From the NCBI RefSeq assembly GCF_000719285.1, contig NZ_JOFS01000001.1, positions 372,001 through 436,000 on the forward strand: a stretch of DNA of 64,000 bases, in the 5' to 3' direction. The position numbers were made by a program, and so were the translations under genes. Every line of letters starts with the position of its first letter. Within the stretch, counting starts at the first letter, position 1. The notes under the pieces were generated by a model that ran no database searches, was not told where the DNA came from, and was given only the letters and a program-made list of their open reading frames with translations. Below are positions 16,416-24,143 of this stretch, in pieces. This DNA comes from Streptomyces bicolor. Lineage in GTDB: Bacteria > Actinomycetota > Actinomycetes > Streptomycetales > Streptomycetaceae.

Positions 16416-17681
16416 ATGCCCGGTTCCGTGTCCCCGACCCCGCCCACCTCAGCGGTCGACGACGCCGCGCCGTCGCCCGTCGCCGTGTCGGGCCCGGCCC
16501 ATCTGCTGCGCCTGACCCTGCTGATGGCGGGGAGTTGTCTGCCGATCCTGGGTGCGGTGCTGATCGCCCCGGTGCTGCCGAAGATGGAGGACCACTTCGC
16601 GTCGACCGCGGGGGCCAAGGCGCTCGTTCCCCTGGCGCTGACAGTTCCGGCGCTGTCGCTGGCCCTGCTGGCCCCGTTCGCCGGGGTGATCGTGGACCGG
16701 CTGGGCCGCAAGCGGCTGCTGATCGTGGCGACCGTCCTGTACGCCGTGTTCGGCACGGCGCCGCTCTGGCTGGACTCGCTGGGCGCGATCATCGCCGGCC
16801 GGGCCCTGGTCGGTGTCGCCGAGGCCGCCATCATGACCTGCTGCACGACCCTGATCGGCGATTACTACAGCGGTCACCGGCGGGTGAAGTACCTCGCCCT
16901 GCAGACCATGTGCGCCTCCGCGTCGGCCACCGTCTTCTTCGTGCTCGGCGGCGCCGTGGGCTCGGCGGGCTGGAAGGTGCCCTTCTGGGTCTACGCCGTG
17001 AGCCTGGTCCTCGCTCCGCTGATGGCGTCCGCCCTGCCCGACCCGGCGGCCCGCGCGACCACCGACGAAGCCCCGGCCGAGGCGCAGGCGGCAGGCCCGA
17101 CGGTCCGACGCCCCTTCCCCTGGCGGCAGTTGGCGGGCATCTGCGCCCTCACCTTCTTCGGAGCGATGGTCTTCTACACCGTCCCGGTGGAGATGGCGTA
17201 CCTGCTCGACGACCTCGGCGTGGAGAACTCCGGTGTGATCGGTCTGGCCACCGCGATCGCGAGTGCCGCCACCGTGGGTGGTGCCATCACCTTCGCCCGG
17301 CTGAAGCGCTCCCCGGACCCGATGCTGCCCGCCGTCTTCGCGGTCTGCGCGGCCGGGTTCGGGGTGATGTCCCTGGCGGGAAACGCGCCGCTGCTGGTCG
17401 TCGGAGCGGTGATCAACTGCCTGGGGACGGGGATGCTGCTGCCCGCCTTGCTGACGAGCGCCATGTCCCGGCTGGCGTTCGAGGACCGCGGGCGTGGGAC
17501 GGGGCTGTGGACGGCGGCCTTCTTCGGCGGCGAGTTCGTGTGCCCGCTGGTGCTGCTCGCCGGGGAGTCGGCGGTCGGCAGCCTCGCGGGTGCGGTGGGG
17601 GTGCTGGGGCTGGCTGCGGCGCTGGTGGCGGCGGCAATTGGGCTGACGGCCGGCGCAACGCCCTCAGGGGCGCGGGGCTGA
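16416..17681 (+). CDS. MFS transporter
   Basis: A 421-residue major facilitator, 12 predicted membrane segments. Visible MFS features are the first helices LPILGAVLIAPVLPKMEDHF, the loop 2-3 motif GVIVDRLGRKRLLIVATVLY (D-R-x-G-R-K/R), GRALVGVAEAAIMTCCTTLI in helix 4, and FSLAG-type small-residue helices in the second half after a hydrophilic central loop (about 210-240). The sequence resembles drug or metabolite efflux members; the substrate is unknown. The ATG at 16416 is preceded by GGAG at 16407-16410. The stop codon belongs to a dispersed repeat at 17664-17755, so the native C-terminus may have been altered. It precedes an aromatic catabolic cluster but is separated from it by a convergent LysR gene, so a link is uncertain. 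Confidence 0.9.
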   Translation: MPGSVSPTPPTSAVDDAAPSPVAVSGPAHLLRLTLLMAGSCLPILGAVLIAPVLPKMEDHFASTAGAKALVPLALTVPALSLALLAPFAGVIVDRLGRKRLLIVATVLYAVFGTAPLWLDSLGAIIAGRALVGVAEAAIMTCCTTLIGDYYSGHRRVKYLALQTMCASASATVFFVLGGAVGSAGWKVPFWVYAVSLVLAPLMASALPDPAARATTDEAPAEAQAAGPTVRRPFPWRQLAGICALTFFGAMVFYTVPVEMAYLLDDLGVENSGVIGLATAIASAATVGGAITFARLKRSPDPMLPAVFAVCAAGFGVMSLAGNAPLLVVGAVINCLGTGMLLPALLTSAMSRLAFEDRGRGTGLWTAAFFGGEFVCPLVLLAGESAVGSLAGAVGVLGLAAALVAAAIGLTAGATPSGARG

Positions 17682-17755
17682 ATTGATGTGCGGCTCCGCC
17701 GCACGGGCGCGACCAGCCACGAGGGACCCGCAGCCGCAGGACGGCCCATCGTGGC
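17664..17755 (+). repeat. Streptomyces dispersed intergenic repeat supplying the MFS stop
   Basis: The stretch beginning AGGGGCGCGGGGCTGA and containing GGCTCCGCCGCACGGGCGCG and ACCAGCCACGAGGGACCCGC is of a type I recognise as recurring after genes in Streptomyces chromosomes. Here its TGA is the stop of the MFS gene, so the last residues (about GARG) derive from the repeat. Family recognition is from memory, not from a search. Confidence 0.6.
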
Positions 17756-17776
17756 ACTCACCGTAGGTCCGTAACC

Positions 17777-18688
17777 TCAGCTCCCGTCCGTCAGCGTCGC
17801 CCCCACCTCCGCCGCCTTCTGCCGCAGCCAGATGTGCGCCGCGTCCTGCGCATGCACCGGATGCCACCACAACGCCATCTGCACCGGTACCGCCTCGAAC
17901 GGACAGGGCAGCACCCGCACCCCCGCCGACCGCACCGCGCTGCGCGCCAGCCGCTCCTGGATCATCGCGACCCTGCGGGTGCCCTTGACCATGTACGGCA
18001 GCAGTTGGAACGTCTGGACCGAGACCTCCACATGAGGGCTGATGCCGAGCATGCTCAACTGGCGGGCGGCGGGGGCGTCGTACGGCCGCTGGTAGACGGC
18101 CCAGGGCAGCCGGGCCAGGTGGTCGAGGGTGAGGGCGTCGCCGACCTCGGGGTGGTCGTCGGCGATCATGCACAGCCAGCGGTCCTGGTAGAGGTCGATG
18201 GCGGGGAAACCGTCGATGACGCCGTGCGGCATCAGCAGTCCGTCGACTGTGCTCAGCAGGGATGCGGTGTTCTCGGTGACGGAGGGCGCCGGGTGCTGGA
18301 AGGCGAGCCGGATGCCGGGCGCCTCGTGGTGGACGGCGCGGGCGAGCGCCGAGCCGAACACCGCCGTGCTGTAGTCGGAGGCGAGGAGTGTGAACTCGCG
18401 GGACTCGGCGCCCGGGTCGAAGTCGGCCTGGCTGGCGAAGACGCGTTCCAGCAGGTCGCAGGCGGTGGCGCTGCGGTCCCGCAACGCGACGCCGAGCGGC
18501 GTCAGTTCGTAGGAGTTGCCGGTCCGGGCGAGCAGTTCGTCGTCGAAGTGGCGGCGCAGGCGTGACAGTGCCGCGCTCATCGCCGGCTGGCTGAGTCCGA
18601 TGCGCTCGCCGGCCCGGGTGACGTTCCGCTCCTCCAGCAGCGCGCGCAGGGCGACGACCAGGTTCAGGTCGAGTCGGGACAGGTTCAC
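17777..18688 (-). CDS. LysR-family transcriptional regulator of the aromatic cluster
   Basis: A 303-residue LysR-type regulator: N-terminal HTH (LDLNLVVALRALLEERNVTR, then IGLSQPAMSAALSRLRRHFD) and an effector-binding domain with the NodD/MexT-like start ESREFTLLASDYSTAVFG. I chose GTG 18686-18688, preceded by AGGTGG on the coding strand, because LysR homology starts right there; an ATG at 18740-18742 would put a palindromic operator inside the coding sequence. It is divergent from the FAH hydrolase gene at 18807, with overlapping dyads at 18712-18740 between them. That is the classic LysR arrangement, so it most likely activates the catabolic operon in response to a substrate or ring-cleavage intermediate. 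Confidence 0.9.
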   Translation of the reverse strand: MNLSRLDLNLVVALRALLEERNVTRAGERIGLSQPAMSAALSRLRRHFDDELLARTGNSYELTPLGVALRDRSATACDLLERVFASQADFDPGAESREFTLLASDYSTAVFGSALARAVHHEAPGIRLAFQHPAPSVTENTASLLSTVDGLLMPHGVIDGFPAIDLYQDRWLCMIADDHPEVGDALTLDHLARLPWAVYQRPYDAPAARQLSMLGISPHVEVSVQTFQLLPYMVKGTRRVAMIQERLARSAVRSAGVRVLPCPFEAVPVQMALWWHPVHAQDAAHIWLRQKAAEVGATLTDGS

Positions 18689-18711
18689 CGGGCACCACCT
18701 GGCAAGAGGGC

Positions 18712-18740
18712 CATCCATGTCGTGGATGCGGTGCATCCAC
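18712..18740. promoter_or_regulatory. Overlapping dyads, candidate LysR box
   Basis: GTGGATGC-GGT-GCATCCAC (18722-18740, perfect 8-bp arms) overlaps CATCCA-N5-TGGATG (18712-18728). They lie between the LysR gene and the divergent FAH operon, 67 nt or more upstream of the latter. Two phased copies of the same half-site are what a LysR tetramer would need. Confidence 0.75.
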
Positions 18741-18806
18741 AAGATTGATTTCCGTGATCAGTCGAACGGGGTCAGAGTAGACCGCAACCCAGCAGGAGGA
18801 AATCTG

Positions 18807-19790
18807 ATGGCAACGCTCGCGCAACCTGCCGGCCCGTTCGCGCTCGGCACGTTCTCCGCCCCGGGCGGGGACCCGTTCCCCGGTCTCCTGGCCAGGGGCC
18901 GGGTGCTCGACCTGGGCCGTGCCCTGGACTCGGCGCCGTCCGAGGTGCGTGCCGTACTGGAGCGGTGGGCGGAGACGCTCCCGGTGCTCCGTGCCCTGGC
19001 GGACGACGACGAGCAGGAGTGGCAGCCTCTGGAGGGCCTGCGGGTGCACGCCCCCGTCGAGCCCCGGCAGATCTTCCAGTCCGGTGCCAACTACCGGCAG
19101 CACGTGATCGACCTGGAGATCGCCCACCGCTCCCCCGACGACCCGCGCTCGGTCGAGGAGGCCCGCGCCGAAATCGCCGCCGTCATGGACCGGCGGGCCG
19201 CCGAGGACCTGCCGTACGTGTTCATCGGCCTGCCGAGTACCGTCGCCGGTCCGTACGACGATGTCGTCCTGCCCGCGTGGGCCGAACAGCCCGACTGGGA
19301 GCTGGAGTTGGCGGCCGTGATCGCCAAGCCCTGCCACCGGGTGTCCGTGGCGGAGGCGCTGGAGTACGTCGCCGGGTACACGATCGCCAACGACCTCACC
19401 GACCGGGCGACCGTCTTCCGGCGGGACATGAAGGCCATCGGCACCGACTGGCTGCGGTGCAAGAACGCCCCCGGTTTCACACCGCTCGGGCCGTGGCTCG
19501 TCCCCGCCGAGTCGATCGCCGACCCCGGCGACCTGCGGGTCACCCTCAAGCTCAACGGCGACACCATGCAGGACGAGTCCACCAAGGACATGCTCTTCGG
19601 CATCGCGCGGCTGGTGTCGTACATCTCCCAGACCGCCCGACTGCTGCCCGGCGACCTGGTGCTGACCGGCAGCCCCGCCGGCAACGGCATCCACTGGGGA
19701 CGGCTGCTGCGCGACGGCGACGTCATGGAGGGGTCGATCACCGGGCTGGGCGTGCAGCGCACCCGCTGCGTGGCGGAGAAGCGGCGATGA
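18807..19790 (+). CDS. Fumarylacetoacetate hydrolase (FAH) family protein 1
   Basis: A 327-residue FAH-superfamily enzyme. The fold is used by C-C hydrolases, decarboxylases, hydratases and isomerases of meta-cleavage pathways. Characteristic stretches are QIFQSGANYRQHVIDLEIAH, PYVFIGLPSTVAGPYDDVVL, the metal-binding WELELAAVIAKPCHRVSVAE, YVAGYTIANDLTDRATVFRR, KNAPGFTPLGPWLVP and LVSYISQTARLLPGDLVLTG. The ATG at 18807 follows AGGAGG at 18794-18799. The stop overlaps the next gene as ATGA, so the two are coupled. It is first in the operon controlled from the LysR intergenic region. It probably hydrolyses or isomerises a ring-cleavage product; which step it takes relative to the second FAH protein (24144) is unresolved. 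Confidence 0.9.
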   Translation: MATLAQPAGPFALGTFSAPGGDPFPGLLARGRVLDLGRALDSAPSEVRAVLERWAETLPVLRALADDDEQEWQPLEGLRVHAPVEPRQIFQSGANYRQHVIDLEIAHRSPDDPRSVEEARAEIAAVMDRRAAEDLPYVFIGLPSTVAGPYDDVVLPAWAEQPDWELELAAVIAKPCHRVSVAEALEYVAGYTIANDLTDRATVFRRDMKAIGTDWLRCKNAPGFTPLGPWLVPAESIADPGDLRVTLKLNGDTMQDESTKDMLFGIARLVSYISQTARLLPGDLVLTGSPAGNGIHWGRLLRDGDVMEGSITGLGVQRTRCVAEKRR

Positions 19791-20749
19791 GCCCGAACCG
19801 GCAGGACCCGGAGGGCGCCGTCGCCGAAGCCGCCAAGGCGTACTCCAACTGGGGGCGCTGGGGTGAGGACGACGTACTCGGCACCCTCAATTTCCTCGAC
19901 GAGGCCAAGCGCCGGGAGGGCGCCGCGCTGGTGCGGCGGGGCGTGAGCTTCTCGCTGTCCCAGCGATTCGACATGAACGGCCCGCAGAAGGGCTGGCGCC
20001 GACGCACCAACCCCGTGCACACGATGCTCGACACCGGCACCGACGCGGCGCTGGGCAACCAGGGCTTCCCGCACGGCATCGGCGGCGCCGACGACGTGAT
20101 CGCGATGCCGCTGCAGTGCTCCACCCAGTGGGATGGGCTCGGGCACATCTTCGACCACGGCAACGCCTGGAACGGGCGGGCGGCGGAGACGGTCGTCACC
20201 TCCGACGGCGACCTCGTCACCGGCATCGAGCACATGGCGCCGTACGTCGCCGGGCGTGGCGTCCTGCTGGATGTGGGCCGCGTGGTCGGCGAGGGTGGAG
20301 AGCTGCCCGACGGTTTCGCCGTCACCGAGGAGCACCTGGCCGCGACCGCCGAGGCGCACGGGGTGACCGTCGGACGCGGTGACATCGTCGTCGTACGGAC
20401 CGGGCAGCTGGCCCGGGTGCGCCGCGACGGCTGGGGCGACTACGCGGGCGGGCCCGCGCCGGGGCTGTCCTTCACGACGGCGGGCTGGCTGCACCGTACC
20501 GAGATCGCCGCGATCGCCACCGACACCTGGGGCTTCGAGGTACGGCCGAACGAGTTCGAGAACGCCTTCCAGCCGCTGCACCAGGTCGTCATCCCCAACA
20601 TGGGGCTGCTGATCGGGGAGATGTGGGACCTGGAGGCCCTCTCCGAGGACTGCGCCGGTGACGGCGTGTACGAGTTCTGGTTGACCGCCGCTCCGCTGCC
20701 CATCACCGGCGCCGTCGGCTCCCCCGTCAACCCCATCGCCGTCAAGTAG
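19787..20749 (+). CDS. Cyclase-family (kynurenine formamidase-like) metal-dependent hydrolase
   Basis: A 320-residue protein of the cyclase/PF04199 family, which contains kynurenine formamidase and isatin hydrolase. Members hydrolyse amide or lactam bonds using a divalent metal bound by His and Asp. Visible features are WGEDDVLGTLNFLDEAKRRE, MPLQCSTQWDGLGHIFDHGN (metal-site region, with QWDGLGH in place of the H-x-G-T-H-x-D of bacterial KynB), GRGVLLDV, VGRGDIVVVRTG, the PGLS segment, and a C-terminal EFWLTAAPLPITGAVGSPVN. It starts inside the stop of the FAH gene (ATGA) and ends before a hairpin at 20801-20834. Hydrolysis of a lactone or amide intermediate in the pathway is inferred. Confidence 0.88.
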   Translation: MSPNRQDPEGAVAEAAKAYSNWGRWGEDDVLGTLNFLDEAKRREGAALVRRGVSFSLSQRFDMNGPQKGWRRRTNPVHTMLDTGTDAALGNQGFPHGIGGADDVIAMPLQCSTQWDGLGHIFDHGNAWNGRAAETVVTSDGDLVTGIEHMAPYVAGRGVLLDVGRVVGEGGELPDGFAVTEEHLAATAEAHGVTVGRGDIVVVRTGQLARVRRDGWGDYAGGPAPGLSFTTAGWLHRTEIAAIATDTWGFEVRPNEFENAFQPLHQVVIPNMGLLIGEMWDLEALSEDCAGDGVYEFWLTAAPLPITGAVGSPVNPIAVK

Positions 20750-20800
20750 CCCCCGGCTGCCGACGCCGTCACACATCCCCGGCGGCACATCCGACCCCCT

Positions 20801-20834
20801 GGCCACCCGCCAGTCCGCTCACTGCCGGGTGGCC
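20801..20834 (+). terminator. Hairpin between the cyclase and monooxygenase genes
   Basis: GGCCACCCG (20801-20809) pairs perfectly with CGGGTGGCC (20826-20834) across a 16-nt loop. It lies 51 nt after the cyclase gene inside the 239-nt gap and could divide the cluster into two transcription units. Confidence 0.55.
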
Positions 20835-20988
20835 GCTCACACCACCGACTTCGAGTATCCGCCGAGATCGTCCGGCCCGCACTCGGAGCGTGCCGAGCAT
20901 GCACCTACCCCACCCACCGCACCCGCCGCATCCCCGTTACCCCAGCCGCCCGACGCCGTGCGGCCCAACCTCGGGAGGGACCCCCGAC

Positions 20989-22152
20989 ATGACCGACAGC
21001 CGCACCCTCCCCCAGCCACCGGCTGGGGGCACCCCCACCGTCCTCGTAATCGGCGGGGGCGCCGCCGGCAACGCCGTCACCATCCTGCTGCGCCGCGCCG
21101 GCATCGCCGTCGACCTGGTCGAGGCCAAGCCCGACTGGAACGCCACCACCGGCTCCGGCATCACCCTCCAGGGCAACGCCCTGCGGGTGCTGCGCGAACT
21201 GGGCGTGTGGGAACGGGTGGCGGCTTCCGGATTCCCCTTCGGCACGTTGGGCATCACCACCCCCGACGGCACCGTTCTGCATGTCGCCGAGGACATCCAG
21301 ACCGGCGGCGAGGACCTGCCGGCCACTCTCGGCATGCGGCGCCCGCAGCTCCAGCAGATCCTCATCGACGCGGTCCGCGCCTCCGGTGCCACAGTGCGTC
21401 TGGGCACCGTCGCCGAGGTGCTGGAGCAGGACGCCGATGGCGTCTCGGTGCGGTTCAGCGACGGCAGCGAGGGCCGCTACGACCTGGTGATCGCCGCCGA
21501 CGGGCTCAACTCCGCCACCCGCGCCGCGATCGGCATCACCGACAAGCCCGAGCCGACCGGCATGGCCATCTGGCGCATCGCCGCCCCGCGCCCCGAGGGC
21601 GTGGAGCGCAGCGACCTGGCCTACGGCGGGCCCGCCTACATCGCCGGATACACCCCCACCAGCGAGAACACCATCTACGCGTTCGTCGTCGAGGGATGCC
21701 GCGAGCGCTCCGGCGTCGACCCCGCCGACCGCGCCGACGAGATGCGCCGGCTGGCGCAGTCGTACGGCGGGGCCTGGCCGGAGATCACCAAGCACATCAC
21801 CGACCCGCAGCAGGTCAACTACACCTGGTTCACCCGGATGCTGGTCGAGGGTTCCTGGCACCGCGGCCGGGTCGTGCTCGCCGGCGACGCCGCCCACTGC
21901 TGCCCGCCGACCATGGCGCAGGGCGCGGCCATGTCCCTGGAGGACGCCTCCGTCCTCGCCGAGCTGCTGACCAGCGGCCGGAAGTGGGACGACGAGCTGT
22001 TCCAGGCCTACTACGACCGCCGGGTCCCCCGGGTGCGCACCGTCGTCGACGCGTCGGTGCAGATCGGCCAGTGGCAGCTGGACCGCGTGCGCGACGCCGA
22101 CGTGCCGGGGCTGATCGGCCGCACCATGAACGTCCTCAAGGAGCTCCCGTGA
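20989..22152 (+). CDS. FAD-dependent aromatic-ring monooxygenase (group A)
   Basis: A 387-residue flavoprotein hydroxylase of the salicylate/3-hydroxybenzoate hydroxylase type, expected to use NAD(P)H and O2 to hydroxylate a phenolic or aromatic acid. The three FAD/NADPH fingerprints are present: GGGAAG (22-27) in the N-terminal Rossmann strand, the DG motif IAADGLNS (168-175) and the GD motif LAGDAAHCCPP (297-307). The ATG at 20989 is preceded by GGGAGGG at 20974-20980; an in-frame ATG at 20890 lacks such a site. Codons 7-17 (LPQPPAGGTPT) are encoded by a palindromic repeat (21007-21037). The stop overlaps the next gene as GTGA. It probably makes the catecholic substrate for the dioxygenase at 23192. 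Confidence 0.92.
   Translation: MTDSRTLPQPPAGGTPTVLVIGGGAAGNAVTILLRRAGIAVDLVEAKPDWNATTGSGITLQGNALRVLRELGVWERVAASGFPFGTLGITTPDGTVLHVAEDIQTGGEDLPATLGMRRPQLQQILIDAVRASGATVRLGTVAEVLEQDADGVSVRFSDGSEGRYDLVIAADGLNSATRAAIGITDKPEPTGMAIWRIAAPRPEGVERSDLAYGGPAYIAGYTPTSENTIYAFVVEGCRERSGVDPADRADEMRRLAQSYGGAWPEITKHITDPQQVNYTWFTRMLVEGSWHRGRVVLAGDAAHCCPPTMAQGAAMSLEDASVLAELLTSGRKWDDELFQAYYDRRVPRVRTVVDASVQIGQWQLDRVRDADVPGLIGRTMNVLKELP
21007..21037 (+). repeat. Palindromic repeat element inside the monooxygenase N-terminus
   Basis: CCCCCAGCC-ACC-GGCTGGGGG (21009-21029) is a perfect 9-bp hairpin, followed by CACCCCCA. The same CTCCCCCAG..GGGGG-ACCCCCA layout occurs at 48791-48822 in an unrelated gene. It encodes a short Pro/Gly linker before the FAD-binding strand. 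Confidence 0.7.
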
Positions 22153-23195
22153 CGGTCACCGCATCCTCCGCGCCGACCATCGACGTCCACGCCCACCTCC
22201 TGCTCCCGGAGATCGAGGAGGCCGTCGCCGGTCACTCAGGTCTCGCCGAGGCCCGTGCCCTCGACGCCCGCCGCAACGGGCCCGCGGCCCTCGCCGTGAA
22301 CGGCCCCATGGTGGGCGCGCGTGTGCCGAGGCTGACGGAGGTCGCCGTGCGCCTGGCGGCCATGGACGAGGCCGGCGTGGACGTGCAGCTGGTGAGCCCT
22401 TCGCCCGGCCACTACCACTACTGGGCCGACCCTCAACTGGCCGAGCGCATCTGCCGGTTGGCCGACGAGGGCACCGCCGCACACTGCGCCAAGGCCCCCG
22501 ACCGCCTGCACGGCCTCGGCCTCATCCCCCTCCAGCACCCCGACCTCGCGGTCGCTCTGCTCGACCACGCGCTGGAGCAGGGACTCAAGGGCGTCGAGAT
22601 CTCCTCGCACGCGCCCGGCCCGGGAGGGACACGGGAAGTCGAGCTCTCCGACCCGCGGCTCGCGCCCTTCTGGACGCGCGCGGAGGAGACCGGCGCCCTG
22701 GTCTTCCTGCACCCGTTCGGCTGCACGCTCGACGACCGGTTGGACCAGTGGTACCTGTCCAACACCGTCGGCCAGCCCACCGAGAACGCCGTCGCGCTGT
22801 CCCATCTGATCTTCTCCGGCACCCTGGACCGCCATCCGGGCCTGAAGCTGGTGGCCGCGCACGGGGGCGGCTACCTCCCCACCCACATCGGCCGCTCCGA
22901 CCACGCCTGGCGGGCCCGCCCCGACGCCCAGGTCTGCTCCCGGGAGCCGAGCAGCTACCTGGGACAGCTCTACTTCGACTCCCTCGTCCACGACCCGTAC
23001 GTCCTGCGGGAGTTGATCCGCGTCGTCGGCGCCGACCGGGTCCTGCTCGGTTCCGACTTCCCGTTCGACATGGGCACCGAAGATCCGCTGGGCGCCCTGC
23101 GCGCGGCCGGCCTGCCCAACCACGACTTCCACGCGGTGCGGGGCGGCAACGCCGCCGCCCTGCTCAACCTCGCCCGAGGAGGAACCCCCCGATGA
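22149..23195 (+). CDS. Amidohydrolase family 2 (ACMSD/resorcylate decarboxylase-like)
   Basis: A 348-residue TIM-barrel metal-dependent enzyme of amidohydrolase-2 type. This group includes 2-amino-3-carboxymuconate-semialdehyde and gamma-resorcylate decarboxylases. Metal-ligand motifs are DVHAHL (His14, His16), FLHPFG, AAHGGGYLPTHIGR and the late GSDFPFDMG aspartate. The GTG at 22149 overlaps the preceding stop (GTGA), and the gene's stop overlaps the dioxygenase start, so translation is coupled through three genes. In this setting a decarboxylase or hydrolase acting on the aromatic acid or on its ring-cleavage product is the most likely role; the exact reaction cannot be assigned. Confidence 0.9.
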   Translation: MTVTASSAPTIDVHAHLLLPEIEEAVAGHSGLAEARALDARRNGPAALAVNGPMVGARVPRLTEVAVRLAAMDEAGVDVQLVSPSPGHYHYWADPQLAERICRLADEGTAAHCAKAPDRLHGLGLIPLQHPDLAVALLDHALEQGLKGVEISSHAPGPGGTREVELSDPRLAPFWTRAEETGALVFLHPFGCTLDDRLDQWYLSNTVGQPTENAVALSHLIFSGTLDRHPGLKLVAAHGGGYLPTHIGRSDHAWRARPDAQVCSREPSSYLGQLYFDSLVHDPYVLRELIRVVGADRVLLGSDFPFDMGTEDPLGALRAAGLPNHDFHAVRGGNAAALLNLARGGTPR

Positions 23196-24130
23196 GCAAC
23201 CGTCTGCTCACCCACCTGCGGCACGTCGACCTGGCCGTGCCCGACTACGACAAGCAACTCGACTTCTACGCCGGCGTCTGGGGCCTGACCAAGGTCGCGG
23301 AGGACTCGGGGATCTCCTTCCTCGCCGCCGAGGGCAGCCCCGAGCAGTACGTCGTGCGGCTGCGCAAGGCCGACGAGAAGCGCCTCGACCTGGTCTCCTA
23401 CGGCGCGGGCAGCCCGGCCGACGTGGACGCCCTCGCCGAGCAACTCCTCTCCCAGGGCGTGCAGTTGATCGCGCGGCCGGGGAAGATCGACACCCCCGGT
23501 GGCGGCTACGGCTTCCGCTTCTTCGACGGCGACGGCCGCACCATCGAGGTCTCCGCCGACGTCGAGGCCCGGCAGCACCGCCGGATCGAGGAGAAGGAGG
23601 CCATCCCCGTCCGCCTGTCGCACGTGGTGCTCAACTCCCCCGACCTGAACAAGACCCGCGAGTGGTACGAGACCCACCTCGGCTTCCGTCTCTCCGACAC
23701 CCTCAGCTCGCCGCACATGGGCGAGGTCATGCACTTCATGCGGATCAGCAACCAGCACCACTCCATGGCCATCGCCCAGTGCCCGCACACCTCGCTGCAC
23801 CACATCTCCTTCGAGATGCGCGGCCTGGACGAGTACATGCGCGGCTCCGGCCGGGTGATGCGGGCCGGCGTCCGCAAGATCTGGGGTCCCGGTCGGCACA
23901 TGGCCGGGGACAACACCTTCACGTACTTCCTCGACCCGCACGGCAACACCGTCGAGTACACCACCGAGCTGGAGGAGCTCGACGAGGACACCTGGCACCC
24001 CCACGTCTACGACTTCTCCCAGCCCGAGGTCACCGACCAGTGGGGCACGGCCAACCCGATGAACGAGCTGGTCGCCAAGGAGTCGTTCAACGACGTCGAC
24101 CGCGGCTGCTTCGTCGCCCCGCCGGTGTAA
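23192..24130 (+). CDS. Extradiol ring-cleavage dioxygenase (VOC, type I)
   Basis: A 312-residue two-domain vicinal-oxygen-chelate dioxygenase related to catechol 2,3-dioxygenase and 2,3-dihydroxybiphenyl dioxygenase. Each half carries a VOC module (HLRHVDLAVPDYDKQLDFYA at 8-27 and RLSHVVLNSPDLNKTREWYE at 141-160). The Fe(II) triad is visible in the second domain: His144, His204 (SLHHISFEM) and Glu255 (NTVEYTTE). It should cleave a catecholic ring next to the hydroxyls to give a coloured muconic-type semialdehyde. ATG at 23192 overlaps the upstream stop, and GAGGAGG lies at 23176-23182. It is the central enzyme of the cluster and the strongest evidence that the pathway is a meta-cleavage route. 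Confidence 0.94.
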   Translation: MSNRLLTHLRHVDLAVPDYDKQLDFYAGVWGLTKVAEDSGISFLAAEGSPEQYVVRLRKADEKRLDLVSYGAGSPADVDALAEQLLSQGVQLIARPGKIDTPGGGYGFRFFDGDGRTIEVSADVEARQHRRIEEKEAIPVRLSHVVLNSPDLNKTREWYETHLGFRLSDTLSSPHMGEVMHFMRISNQHHSMAIAQCPHTSLHHISFEMRGLDEYMRGSGRVMRAGVRKIWGPGRHMAGDNTFTYFLDPHGNTVEYTTELEELDEDTWHPHVYDFSQPEVTDQWGTANPMNELVAKESFNDVDRGCFVAPPV

Positions 24131-24143
24131 GGGGCGCCGACGC

